DNA of 50,339 nt from Candidatus Arthromitus sp. SFB-turkey (GTDB lineage Bacteria; Bacillota; Clostridia; Clostridiales; Clostridiaceae), in contig NZ_LXFF01000017.1 of the NCBI RefSeq assembly GCF_001655775.1, forward strand, positions 1-50,339, given 5' to 3'. Under the pieces are notes generated by a model. That model worked only from the letters and a program-made list of their open reading frames with translations. It did not search any database and had not been told where the DNA came from. Position 1 is the stretch's first letter. Each line of letters opens with the position of its first letter. The position numbers and the translations under genes were made by a program. Below are positions 8,245 to 17,374 of this stretch, piece after piece.

Positions 8245-9231
8245 TTACATTTTACTTGATTCTCTCTCTAAAATTTCAGATTTAATTTGCATTCTGTTTA
8301 TACTATTTCCATTTAAAATGTTGTTTAATGCCACATAAGCTTTAATTCCAAGTTCATTTCTATCATAACTAACAGTAGAAATTGATGGTAAAGAGCAATT
8401 AGATATAAAATTATTGTCAAATCCCATAATAGAAATATCTTTTGGAACATCATATCCATTATGACTCAAAACATTTAATATTTTATAAGCAGTAAGATCA
8501 TTATCTGCACAAATTGCTGTTGGGTTTTTACTCTTAACAAACTTCAAAATTTTCTCTTCATAATTATCATTTGAAATATTTAAAACATTATCAGGATTGT
8601 AATTAATTCCAAGCGAAGTAAGAGCTGCAATATATCCAACAAGTTTATCTTGATAAAAAACGTCATTATTTTTGATATTTATAAAGGATATATCTCTATG
8701 TCCTGCTTTTACAAAATAATTAACAACATTTCTCATACCTTCAACCATATCAATTCCAACATATCCTACATTTTGTTTATCAATGCTCAAATAGTTATTA
8801 ATTATTACAAAAGGATGAGTAACTTTAAAAATAGATTTATGAATAGAGTCAGAAATATTATTAATAAGAAGTATTGCACCAGACAAATTATTTGATTTTA
8901 TAATCGCATCTAAACAACCTTTTTTATGACTTTCTTTTAAAGTAACAATTAAAACCTCATTATCTTCGTTTAAAGCTTTAGAGTTAAACCCTTGTATTAC
9001 ATCATAATTTAAAACTTTATCATACTCATTACAATTTTGGTCAACAATAATTCCAAACTTTAAATTTATTTTATTATTAATAACAGATTTTTTTACGTAT
9101 CCCATTTCATTTGCAACTTCAATAACTTTTTCACGAGTTTTTTGGCTTATATCCGTAGCTCCATTTAAAGCTTTAGAAACTGAACTAATTGAAATGCCTA
9201 ATTTATTTGAAATATCCTTAATAGTTACCAT
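8245..9231 (-). CDS. LacI-family transcriptional regulator
   Basis: 328 aa, full length. The N-terminal helix-turn-helix (VTIKDISNKLGISISSVSKA, residues 2-21) and hinge helix region are followed by a periplasmic-binding-protein-like sensor domain. The C-terminus has family landmarks ICADNDLTAYKIL and ISIMGFDNN. It normally binds a palindromic operator and responds to a sugar or other small ligand. The ligand cannot be deduced: no sugar operon is adjacent, and the divergent neighbour is leuS. It could control a distant locus or its own promoter; no clear LacI-type palindrome was seen in 9232-9444. Confidence 0.9.
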   Translation of the reverse strand: MVTIKDISNKLGISISSVSKALNGATDISQKTREKVIEVANEMGYVKKSVINNKINLKFGIIVDQNCNEYDKVLNYDVIQGFNSKALNEDNEVLIVTLKESHKKGCLDAIIKSNNLSGAILLINNISDSIHKSIFKVTHPFVIINNYLSIDKQNVGYVGIDMVEGMRNVVNYFVKAGHRDISFINIKNNDVFYQDKLVGYIAALTSLGINYNPDNVLNISNDNYEEKILKFVKSKNPTAICADNDLTAYKILNVLSHNGYDVPKDISIMGFDNNFISNCSLPSISTVSYDRNELGIKAYVALNNILNGNSINRMQIKSEILERESSKM

Positions 9232-9354
9232 TTTTTCACTCCTTACAAAGCTAAATTTTTCAATTAATCTTTACTTTTTTTTCGTAAAATAAAATAATTT
9301 CTTTATTCGTTTTCTAAAGTTAACTATTAAATTTTTCAAATAAAACTATAAATG

Positions 9355-9384
9355 TTGACAATTGAAAAAAATTTTTTATATACT
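9355..9384 (+). promoter_or_regulatory. Sigma-A-type promoter of leuS
   Basis: TTGACA (9355-9360), an 18-base spacer and TATACT (9379-9384). A second TATAAT at 9393-9398 could be an alternative -10. No T-box element (no tGGTACCGCG-like antiterminator) is visible between here and the leuS start. Confidence 0.55.
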
Positions 9385-9444
9385 TAGCTTGATATAATCT
9401 TGATTTTTTCTATTAAATATAAATTTTGAAAGGTGATAAATCTT

Positions 9445-11901
9445 ATGGACTACTCCATCTCAATAGATAAAATTTCTCAAGACTTTTGGAAAAAAAACAA
9501 AATAAATACTTTTAACATAGATGATTACAAAAAAAAGTTATATGTTTTAGAAATGTTCTCATATCCATCTGGAAGTAATCTTCATGCTGGACATTGGTTT
9601 AATTTCGGACTTGTAGATTCTTACGCTAGATATAAAAAAATGAATGGATTTAATGTTTTTCAACCAATGGGATTTGATGCATTTGGTTTGCCTGCGGAAA
9701 ATTACGCTATAAAAACTGGAATACATCCAAAAGAGTCTACAATGAAAAATATAGATACAATGAGAAATCAATTAGACAACATGGGAGCAATGTTTAACTT
9801 TGAAAATGAAATAATAACTTGTACACCCGATTACTACAAATGGACTCAGTGGCTATTTTTAAAACTTTATGAAAATGATTTAGCATACAGAAAAAATGCT
9901 CCTGTAAATTTTTGTCCTAGTTGTAATACTGTTTTAGCTAATGAACAAGTTATTGAAAATAAATGCGAACGATGTTCGAGTGAAATCGAAAAGAAGAACT
10001 TAACTCAATGGTTTTTTAAAATCACAAAATATGCAGATGAATTAGTTGATAAATTAAATTCTTTAGATTGGCCTGAAAAAACAAAATCTATGCAAAAAAA
10101 TTGGATAGGTAGATCTTATGGTACTATAGTAAATTTTTCTGTTGAAAACTCTAATAAAACTTTCGATGTTTTCACAACAAGAGTAGATACATTAATGGGG
10201 GTATCTTACGTAGTATTAGCTCCTGAACATCCTTTAGTATTAGAAATAACAACAAATGATTACTTATCTAATGTAAAAAATTATATAGACTTATCTTCAA
10301 AACAATCTGAAATAGATAGAGTAAGTTCAAATAGAGAAAAAACTGGTGAATTTACTGGAGCATATGCAATTCATCCAATAACTAATAAAAAACTTCCAAT
10401 TTGGATTTCAGATTATGTTATATCAACATATGGAACGGGAGCTGTTATGGCGGTTCCAGCCCATGATGAACGTGATTTTGAATTTTCTAAAAAATTTAAT
10501 CTTCCAATTTTTGAAGTTATCAAAACAGAAACTCAAACTAATCTTCCTATAACTGAAAAAGGTACTCTTATAAATTCTGAAATTTTTAATAACCTCTCTT
10601 CTGATAAAGCTAAGGAAGAAATTACTAAACATTTACAATCAATTAATAAAGGAAGCTTTAAAACAACTTTTAGACTTAGAGATTGGCTTGTTTCTAGACA
10701 AAGATATTGGGGAGCTCCTATTCCAATTATTTATTGTGAAAATTGTGGTATAGTTCCAGTTCCTTATGAATCTCTTCCTGTAGAGCTTCCAGATGATGTT
10801 AATTTTAATCCAAATGGAAAATCTCCACTTGAAACTTGCGAAAAATTTGTAAATACACTTTGCCCAAAATGTAACTCAAAAGCAAAAAGAGAAACAGATA
10901 CTCTTGATACTTTCGTTTGTTCCTCTTGGTATTACCTTAGATATGTTGATCCACAAAATAATGAAGCTCCTTTTGATAAAGATAAAATAAATAGAATGCT
11001 TCCTGTTGATAAATATGTTGGTGGACCAGAACACGCATGTATGCATCTTTTATATGCTAGATTTATTACTAAAGCTCTTAGAGATATGAATTTTCTAAAT
11101 TTTGATGAGCCGTTTATATCATTAACCCATCAAGGATTAATTTTAGGTCCTGATGGATTTAAAATGAGTAAATCTCGAGGAAATACAATATCTCCTGATA
11201 AGTATATAGAAGAATATGGATCTGATGTATTTCGAACTTATTTAATGTTTGCATTCACCTATACAGAAGGTGGAGCTTGGAGTGATGAAGGTATAAAATC
11301 TATTCACAAATTTATACAAAGAAGTGAAAGATTAATAAATAAAGGTTTGTGTGTACTTAAAGACAAGTCATTTAATTCTATAAATGATGAATCTGAAGAA
11401 ACAAATTTATTGTTTGCTCTTAATAATGCAATAAAAATGATTAAAACAGATGTTGAAATTCTTCAGTTCAACACATGTATTGCTCACTTTATGAAATTAA
11501 CTAATGAATTCTCAAAATATTTAAACAACAATAAAATAAATTGTAGTTTTTTAAATGAATTTTTGTTTAATTATATAAAATTATTTGCTCCATTTGCTCC
11601 TCACTTTTGTGAATATTATTTTGGTATTTTACAAGAAATAAATGGTAAAAATAAAACTTCTGTATTTTTAGAAGATTACCCTAAAGCAGATCCTAAATAT
11701 TTAACTAGAGATGAAGTAGAAATTGCAATTCAAGTAAATGGAAAAATAAGAACAAAAATAATGATACCAACAAACTCTGAAGAAGAAACAATTAAAAATA
11801 TTTCTCTTTCAAACCCTGAAATAATTAAACACATTGATAATAAAAAAATAGTTAAAGTTATTGTAATTAAAAACAGACTAGTAAATATTGTTGTAAAATA
11901 A
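9445..11901 (+). CDS. leuS: Leucyl-tRNA synthetase
   Basis: 818 aa from ATG 9445; AAGGTG sits nine bases upstream, and the GTG at 9433 is part of that site. Class I synthetase charging tRNA-Leu. The HIGH-type motif appears in LHAGHW, the editing domain (CP1) contains the [22 protein letters not shown] and [16 protein letters not shown] regions, a zinc-binding Cys cluster lies near [13 protein letters not shown], and the KMSKS motif reads KMSKSRGN. The length is typical. It is followed 38 bases later by the HesB-like gene with no terminator between them, so the two may be co-transcribed. Confidence 0.97.
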   Translation: MDYSISIDKISQDFWKKNKINTFNIDDYKKKLYVLEMFSYPSGSNLHAGHWFNFGLVDSYARYKKMNGFNVFQPMGFDAFGLPAENYAIKTGIHPKESTMKNIDTMRNQLDNMGAMFNFENEIITCTPDYYKWTQWLFLKLYENDLAYRKNAPVNFCPSCNTVLANEQVIENKCERCSSEIEKKNLTQWFFKITKYADELVDKLNSLDWPEKTKSMQKNWIGRSYGTIVNFSVENSNKTFDVFTTRVDTLMGVSYVVLAPEHPLVLEITTNDYLSNVKNYIDLSSKQSEIDRVSSNREKTGEFTGAYAIHPITNKKLPIWISDYVISTYGTGAVMAVPAHDERDFEFSKKFNLPIFEVIKTETQTNLPITEKGTLINSEIFNNLSSDKAKEEITKHLQSINKGSFKTTFRLRDWLVSRQRYWGAPIPIIYCENCGIVPVPYESLPVELPDDVNFNPNGKSPLETCEKFVNTLCPKCNSKAKRETDTLDTFVCSSWYYLRYVDPQNNEAPFDKDKINRMLPVDKYVGGPEHACMHLLYARFITKALRDMNFLNFDEPFISLTHQGLILGPDGFKMSKSRGNTISPDKYIEEYGSDVFRTYLMFAFTYTEGGAWSDEGIKSIHKFIQRSERLINKGLCVLKDKSFNSINDESEETNLLFALNNAIKMIKTDVEILQFNTCIAHFMKLTNEFSKYLNNNKINCSFLNEFLFNYIKLFAPFAPHFCEYYFGILQEINGKNKTSVFLEDYPKADPKYLTRDEVEIAIQVNGKIRTKIMIPTNSEEETIKNISLSNPEIIKHIDNKKIVKVIVIKNRLVNIVVK

Positions 11902-11939
11902 ATAAAAATAATATAATATTATAATTGGAGGTAATTACT

Positions 11940-12266
11940 ATGAATTTTGTAAATATAAGCAATGAGACTTTTCAAGAATTCAAACAGCTCCTTGCCGATA
12001 ATGATATAAATAAAAATATTATTAGAATAAATTTGGCAGGAATGGGTTGAGGCGGTCCATCATTTAATATTGTTCTGGATGAACAAAAAGAAGATGATTT
12101 AGCTTGCACTATAAATGATATAACTTTTATTATAAATAAAGATTTACATGATCAATTTGGTGATTTTATAGTTGAAGGAACCGCTGAAAATAATAGAGGG
12201 TTGGTTTTAAAACCAGTTAATTCATCAAGTGGTGGTGGATGTGGAAGCTGCGGAGGCGGCTGTTAA
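11940..12266 (+). CDS. HesB-like selenoprotein (Sec at codon 37)
   Basis: Read straight through an in-frame TGA (12048-12050), the frame gives 108 aa with excellent GGAGG spacing before ATG 11940. The TGA lies in GMG-U-GGPSF, where HesB/IscA-like proteins of Clostridia carry Cys or selenocysteine; flanking family sequence continues on both sides (VLDEQKEDD before, GGGCGSCGGGC at the end), so this is not two genes. A SECIS-like hairpin follows the TGA. TGA is a true stop elsewhere in the window (617, 8159, 47562), so the genetic code is standard. The family is related to Fe-S carrier proteins; its exact job here is unknown. Automatic callers would truncate or miss it. The alternative is a nonsense-mutated pseudogene, which the intact frame makes unlikely. 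Confidence 0.85.
12048..12086 (+). promoter_or_regulatory. UGA selenocysteine codon with bacterial SECIS-like hairpin
   Basis: TTGTTC (12070-12075) pairs perfectly with GAACAA (12081-12086), leaving the loop UGGAU. The loop starts 25 bases after the UGA and has a G in its first two positions. This fits the remembered rules for bacterial SECIS elements (short apical loop with an early G, roughly 16-37 bases downstream of UGA). Confidence 0.72.
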
Positions 12267-12271
12267 AAATA

Positions 12272-12318
12272 AAAAAGATGTTTAAAATTAAGGTTTCTTA
12301 AGTTTAAACATCTTTTTA
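12272..12318 (+). terminator. Terminator after the HesB-like selenoprotein
   Basis: AAAGATGTTTAAA pairs with TTTAAACATCTTT across a 16-base loop that can itself pair (TTAAG with CTTAA). A T run follows. Confidence 0.8.
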
Positions 12319-12354
12319 TATATTTTAAAATCTTTCTTTGAAAGTTGGAATTAA

Positions 12355-15300
12355 ATGATAAAAATTGATATAGGAAAAATAAATGATTTCTCTAATTTCA
12401 ATAATGCAAATGATGGAATAACATTATATAAAAAAAATAAAATAGAGCTTATATATCATGAATTTATTAAAAATGGAATTTCATTATGGTTTAATATTAT
12501 TTCAACTAGAAATATAACCCATAAAACAAAAATTTCCATAAATGAAAATAACATAATCACAGATTTTTCCTGTTCATGTACATATAAAAATACAAAAACT
12601 GATAATTGTAAACACATAGTAGCATCCTATATTTTTTTTATAAATAATATTAAAGATTCTATGAAACCAACTAGTGATTATAATTTTTCATACTTAGATA
12701 ATATTGATAATTCATTTAAAAATAATAATCTAGAAAATAAAATTCTATATAAACTCTCTTATTGTATCAATATAATTTCAAAAAATAATATAAAACTAGA
12801 AATCTCAATTATATCAAACAAAATATATCCAATATTAGATATTACCTATTTTTTAAATTGTATAATAAACTCAACTCCTTACAAAATAACTAAAAATAAT
12901 GATATAAACTTAAGTGAAGAAAATTTTATAGATGAAGATAATTTGTTTATAAACGAACTTTTAACTATATACTCTTTAACAAATATAAATGAAACTATTA
13001 AAAATGATATTTTTTCAAATCAATATGTAATTTTAAATGAGCGCCTTTTACATATTTTTTTGAAAATAATTAATACAGACTCTTTCACTATTAAATTTAA
13101 AGATAAAAAATTTGAAAACTCAAAACAAATAACTGAAGATTTAGATATATCTCCTGTTATTTCTACAGACAATGAAAATAATATTATACTCTCTCTAAAT
13201 ATATCAAATATAATAAATCTTTTTGACAACTCTCCTTATTTCTATTTTGATGGAAACATTTACAAAGTATCTAAAAATTTTATTGAAAATTTTAATTGCT
13301 TGAAAGATTTAATTTTAAATAATAATACATCCTATTTTAAAATTAATGAAAACAAGAAAAATTTATTTTTGAATAAAACTCTTCCAAAATTTTCAAAATA
13401 TTTTAATCTTAAAATTTCAGATGATTTAAATGAAAATATTAAAATTGAAAAATGTAATCCAAAATTTTATATAGACAAAACCGTAAACGATATTATAATA
13501 ATCAAAGTTTTATTTAACTATAAGGATTTAAATATAAACCCTTTAGATACAACTCTATTAAATACTTCAATTTTAAGAGATTATAAAACAGAAAATAAAA
13601 TTTTAATTACATTAAATAATTTGTGTGAATATCAAAATTCTCTATATTATTTTATAAAATCTCCTGAAAAAATAATTAATTTTAAAGAAAATGGAATTTA
13701 TATACTTAAAGATTTAGGAGAAATTTACTACACCAAAAATTTCAAAAAATATAAAATAATCTCCTCATCATCTTATAAAACTTCATTTAATATTGGAATT
13801 AATAATTTTCTTAATATATCCTTCTCTTTTGATGGAATAACTAACGAAGAATTGTATTCTGCAATTAAAAATATACGTCGAGGAGAAAAATACTTAAAAC
13901 TAAAAGATAAAGGAATTTTAAATTTAGATAACGATTATTTAAAGGAAATAAATAATGTATTATACGATTTGAATATAGATGAAAAACAACTTCAACAAAA
14001 GGAATTAAGTATAGATAAATTTCACGCTTTCTATTTAAATGATTCGTATGCTGAAAATTTTAAGTCAATTGGGAAATTAAATAAGAACAATGATTTTTTA
14101 AAAATTATAAATGGAATTTCAAATTTTAAAAATATAGATCTATCTCCTCCAAAAAATTTAAATGCAAATCTTAGAACATATCAATTAGATGGTTTTAAAT
14201 GGTTGAAAACATTAAAAGAATATAATCTTTCTGGAATACTTGCAGATGAAATGGGTCTTGGAAAAACTCTTCAAACTATTGCATTTTTACAAAAAGAATA
14301 CGAAAATAATTCACTTAAAAATTCAATTATTATTTGTCCAAAATCTCTTATATATAATTGGTTTGAAGAAATTAAAAAGTTTACTCCAAATTTAAAAATA
14401 ATGATATTTAATGGAAATAAAAATATAAGGACAAAATTAGTAGATGAATTCCATAAATACGATATTATTTTAACCTCTTACGGAATAGTTCAAAAAGACA
14501 TAGATATTTTAAAAACTAAAAATTTTAATATATGCGTAATAGATGAAGCTCAAAATATAAAAAACAAAACATCTAAAAATACACTATCTCTAAAAGAATT
14601 AAATGTAAATTATAAATTTGCACTAACAGGTACTCCAATTGAAAATTCCATAGATGAATTGTGGTCAATATTTGATTTTTTAATGCCAGGATATTTACAT
14701 TCATACTCAAAATTTAAATCAAATTATGAATCATCAACTGATAATAGTAATTTAAGCAAAAAAATATCTCCATTTATTTTAAGACGTCTTAAGAAAAATG
14801 TTTTAACTGAACTACCTCCTAAAATAGAAACTAAAATAATGATAGATTTAAATGACGAACAGAAAAAATTATATTATTCATACATAGAAAAATTCAAAAC
14901 AGAATTTGAATCTCAAGAAAACATAATTAACAATAAAAATTTGAAATTTAAAATGTTAAGTGCTTTAACAAGGCTTCGTCAAATTTGTTGCGAACCAAAA
15001 GTAATAATTGATGATTATTCTCACGGAAGTTCAAAAATAGATACGCTAATGGAAATTGTAGAAGATAATATTAAAAATCATAAGAAAATTATTATTTTTT
15101 CAAATTTTACATCAGTATTAAATATAATTAAATCTATACTTATTAAAAGAAACATAAAATACTCTTATTTAGATGGATCCATACCTTCTAAGGAACGTAT
15201 AGATATTGTAAATAACTTTAATAAAAATGATTATAATGTATTTTTAATTTCTCTTAAAGCTGGAGGATTCGGTCTTAATATAACATCTGCTGAAACTGTA

Positions 15301-15558
15301 ATTCACTTTGACCCCTGGTGGAATAATGCAGTTGAAAATCAAGCAACTGATAGAGCACATAGAATTGGACAAAAAAATACAATTCACGTAATAAAATTAA
15401 TTACAAAAGGTACCATTGAAGAGAAAATATTTGAAATACAAGAGAGAAAAACAAATTTAATAAACTCAATTATTAAAGACAATGAATTTGAATCAAATTC
15501 AATATCAAAAATGTCTGTAGATGAACTTAAAAATTTATTTTTAATAGATGATTTATAA
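12355..15558 (+). CDS. SWIM zinc-finger SNF2-family helicase
   Basis: 1067 aa. The N-terminal SWIM motif CSC...CKH lies near residues 64-85, followed by a bacterial SNF2-associated region to about 590. A Snf2 ATPase follows: Walker A ADEMGLGKT, DEAQ box (VIDEAQNIKN), TGTPIEN, and the C-terminal motifs LKAGGFGLNITSAETVIHFD and DRAHRIGQ. Such proteins translocate on duplex DNA or remodel DNA-bound proteins such as RNA polymerase; the specific partner is unknown. All ATPase motifs look intact. The ribosome binding site before ATG 12355 is weak (TTGGAATTAA). It lies between two hairpins, so it is probably monocistronic. Confidence 0.93.
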   Translation: MIKIDIGKINDFSNFNNANDGITLYKKNKIELIYHEFIKNGISLWFNIISTRNITHKTKISINENNIITDFSCSCTYKNTKTDNCKHIVASYIFFINNIKDSMKPTSDYNFSYLDNIDNSFKNNNLENKILYKLSYCINIISKNNIKLEISIISNKIYPILDITYFLNCIINSTPYKITKNNDINLSEENFIDEDNLFINELLTIYSLTNINETIKNDIFSNQYVILNERLLHIFLKIINTDSFTIKFKDKKFENSKQITEDLDISPVISTDNENNIILSLNISNIINLFDNSPYFYFDGNIYKVSKNFIENFNCLKDLILNNNTSYFKINENKKNLFLNKTLPKFSKYFNLKISDDLNENIKIEKCNPKFYIDKTVNDIIIIKVLFNYKDLNINPLDTTLLNTSILRDYKTENKILITLNNLCEYQNSLYYFIKSPEKIINFKENGIYILKDLGEIYYTKNFKKYKIISSSSYKTSFNIGINNFLNISFSFDGITNEELYSAIKNIRRGEKYLKLKDKGILNLDNDYLKEINNVLYDLNIDEKQLQQKELSIDKFHAFYLNDSYAENFKSIGKLNKNNDFLKIINGISNFKNIDLSPPKNLNANLRTYQLDGFKWLKTLKEYNLSGILADEMGLGKTLQTIAFLQKEYENNSLKNSIIICPKSLIYNWFEEIKKFTPNLKIMIFNGNKNIRTKLVDEFHKYDIILTSYGIVQKDIDILKTKNFNICVIDEAQNIKNKTSKNTLSLKELNVNYKFALTGTPIENSIDELWSIFDFLMPGYLHSYSKFKSNYESSTDNSNLSKKISPFILRRLKKNVLTELPPKIETKIMIDLNDEQKKLYYSYIEKFKTEFESQENIINNKNLKFKMLSALTRLRQICCEPKVIIDDYSHGSSKIDTLMEIVEDNIKNHKKIIIFSNFTSVLNIIKSILIKRNIKYSYLDGSIPSKERIDIVNNFNKNDYNVFLISLKAGGFGLNITSAETVIHFDPWWNNAVENQATDRAHRIGQKNTIHVIKLITKGTIEEKIFEIQERKTNLINSIIKDNEFESNSISKMSVDELKNLFLIDDL

Positions 15559-15560
15559 AA

Positions 15561-15598
15561 AAATTAGAGTAACGCAAATTTACGCTACTCTAATTTTA
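15561..15598. terminator. Hairpin between convergent genes
   Basis: AAATTAGAGTA (15561-15571) pairs with TACTCTAATTT (15586-15596), with a short CG/CG inner pairing. It can act for the SNF2 gene (plus) and overlaps the 3' end of the small minus-strand gene. Confidence 0.75.
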
Positions 15599-15775
15599 AA
15601 AATCACTAGAACCAACTACTTTAAAAAATTTATTTGAATCAATAAATTTAAAAATTAAAGATATAAATCCTACAACTACAAAAATATTAATAGAAAAACT
15701 CCCAAAATTTAATATGAAACCTGTAAAAAAGAATATAACTATAAATTTTAATATAAAATTCAAAACTCTTATCAA
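15596..15775 (-). CDS. Small hydrophobic membrane protein
   Basis: 59 aa with two hydrophobic segments (about 5-22 and 26-44) joined by a short NFGS turn, then a polar tail FIDSNKFFKVVGSSDF. The start is set at TTG 15775, six bases after GAGGTG; the GTG at 15784 belongs to that ribosome binding site. It lies 79 bases downstream of the trpS stop on the same strand. No family recognised; likely an integral membrane protein. Confidence 0.55.
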   Translation of the reverse strand: MIRVLNFILKFIVIFFFTGFILNFGSFSINIFVVVGFISLIFKFIDSNKFFKVVGSSDF

Positions 15776-15854
15776 AGATTTCACCTCGTAATAATTAGTC
15801 TAAACTTTACACTAATAATTACTCCATGTAAATATTGTGAAATCTTCCTACTTA

Positions 15855-16835
15855 TTAAATAAATCCAATTTTCTTCTTAACTTTCCTCAAAACTTTATAG
15901 GATACTTCACTTGCACTATTTGCACCGTCTTTATATACTTTTTCCAAATAATCCTTATTCTTTAAAAAATCTCTAACCTTTTGCTGAATTGGAATAAGTT
16001 CACTTAAAAGTGCTTCTACTAATTCATTTTTCAAATCCCCATATCCTTTTCCTAAAAATCTATTTTCAACACTTTCAACACTTTCACCAGTTATAGAGAT
16101 TAAAATATTTATTAAATTTTTTATCCCTGATTGATCATCGTTATAAGAAACTACTCCCTTTGAATCTGTAACACTCTTTAAAATCTTTCTCTTTATAACA
16201 TTTTCATCATCCATTATTTTTATATATGAATTCTCATTTTCATCTGATTTAGACATTTTCTTTACAGGATTTTGTAAACTCATTATTCTCGATGAATTTT
16301 CTACAATGTAAGGCTCAGGAATTTTAAAAGTTGGTGAATACAAAGTATTAAATCTTTCTGCAATATCTCTTGCAAGTTCTAAATGTTGTTTTTGGTCAGA
16401 ACCCACTGGAACAAGGTCTGTATTATAAAGTAAAATATCTGAAGCCATAAGAACTGGATATGTAAAAAGACCTACTGGAATTGATTCCCCTACTTTTAGA
16501 GATTTTTCCTTATACTGAGTCATTCTAGATAACTCTCCCATATAAGTATAACAATTCAAAATCCAAGAAAGCTCACTATGAAAAGGAACATGAGATTGAA
16601 TAAATAAATTATTTTTTTCAGGATCAATTCCACAAGCTATATAAATAGCTAAAACCTCTAAAATCTTTTCCCTAAGTTTTTTAGGTTCTTGCCTAACTGT
16701 TATGGCATGTAAATCTACTATACAAAAAAAACAATTATATTCCCCTTGAAGTTTTAACCAACTCTTTATAGCTCCAAAATAATTTCCTATAGTTAAATCT
16801 CCTGATGGTTGAATACCACTAAATATTGTTTTCAT
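15855..16835 (-). CDS. trpS: Tryptophanyl-tRNA synthetase
   Basis: 326 aa, full length, ATG start. Class I synthetase for tRNA-Trp. The HIGH-type motif is TIGN (in PSGDLTIGNYFG) and the KMSKS motif is in KKMSKSDENE. The region QSHVPFHSELSWILNCYTY and the AVP-like substrate site around LVPVGSDQKQHLELARD match the family. No T-box or trp leader is visible upstream. The neighbouring genes are unrelated. Confidence 0.97.
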   Translation of the reverse strand: MKTIFSGIQPSGDLTIGNYFGAIKSWLKLQGEYNCFFCIVDLHAITVRQEPKKLREKILEVLAIYIACGIDPEKNNLFIQSHVPFHSELSWILNCYTYMGELSRMTQYKEKSLKVGESIPVGLFTYPVLMASDILLYNTDLVPVGSDQKQHLELARDIAERFNTLYSPTFKIPEPYIVENSSRIMSLQNPVKKMSKSDENENSYIKIMDDENVIKRKILKSVTDSKGVVSYNDDQSGIKNLINILISITGESVESVENRFLGKGYGDLKNELVEALLSELIPIQQKVRDFLKNKDYLEKVYKDGANSASEVSYKVLRKVKKKIGFI

Positions 16836-16906
16836 ATTATACCCTACCTGTTTTTATTTACATTAAAAAGAGACCTTAAAATTAAGATCTCTTCCTAAAA
16901 ACAAAA

Positions 16907-17068
16907 CTATCTTCTAACTTCTCTTTTTTGATTCTTTCTTGCACGTCTGCAATCTGGACATCTTACCGGATCATTCTCAAAACCTTTTTCTTTAAAAAAC
17001 TCTTGCTCTCCAACTGTAAACACAAAATCTTTTCCACAATCTTTACAAGTAATGTTCTTATCACTCAT
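16907..17068 (-). CDS. Zinc-ribbon mini-protein
   Basis: 53 aa: MSDKNITCKDCGKDF at the start, then CPDC (37-40) and a very basic tail RRARKNQKREVRR. The two CxxC pairs (8/11 and 37/40) form a treble-clef or zinc-ribbon site, as in the small clostridial probable zinc-binding family (zf-trcl-like). GAGGAG stands nine bases before ATG 17068. The basic tail suggests nucleic-acid or ribosome binding (inference). A structured leader of about 115 bases and a good promoter lie upstream, so its expression is probably controlled. Probably monocistronic; trpS follows 71 bases downstream on the same strand. Confidence 0.85.
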   Translation of the reverse strand: MSDKNITCKDCGKDFVFTVGEQEFFKEKGFENDPVRCPDCRRARKNQKREVRR

Positions 17069-17185
17069 ATTAAACACTCCTCACGTTCATAGGAATTATT
17101 TGAAGGACATTATCTTCCTTGTCAAACACTTATGAACGAAAGAATCCGTACCCTTAAAACAAACCTATTTTCTATATTAATTACA
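17069..17185 (-). ncRNA. Structured 5' leader of the zinc-ribbon gene (unidentified element)
   Basis: On the minus strand, CGTTCATA (from 17148) pairs with TATGAACG (ending at 17094), enclosing a second hairpin: TTTG plus a two-base bulge plus AAGGA pairs with TCCTTCAAA around the loop AGATAATG. The outer stem closes eight bases before the ribosome binding site region. The sequence does not match riboswitch cores I know (purine, SAM, c-di-GMP, preQ1, fluoride, ZTP). Candidates are a cis-regulatory RNA or a small RNA. The remaining 17186-17374 holds promoters and otherwise nothing recognised. Confidence 0.5.
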
Positions 17186-17191
17186 CTTGTA

Positions 17192-17220
17192 ATTATATAC
17201 TTAATTTATAAACAATTCAA
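17192..17220 (-). promoter_or_regulatory. Promoter of the zinc-ribbon leader
   Basis: On the minus strand TTGAAT, a 17-base spacer and TATAAT. It predicts a transcript start near 17185, about 115 bases before the ATG. Confidence 0.6.
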
Positions 17221-17374
17221 TATAAAAATTTATTATTTTTTTCTCAACTAGAAATATTGTTAAATAAATATTTACTATTCTTTCAATTATATATGTTATT
17301 TTTAATTAATTCATAAATTTTCTTCATTTAGATAATAATAATCTAGAAAACTTATTGAAAAGAAGGTGTACGTA

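Noticed and set aside
11940-12050. Reading the HesB-like locus as a 36-codon peptide plus a separate downstream gene, or a frameshifted pseudogene
   Set aside because: The frame and family sequence are continuous across the TGA, and there is no start with a ribosome binding site after it; the SECIS-like hairpin fits better.
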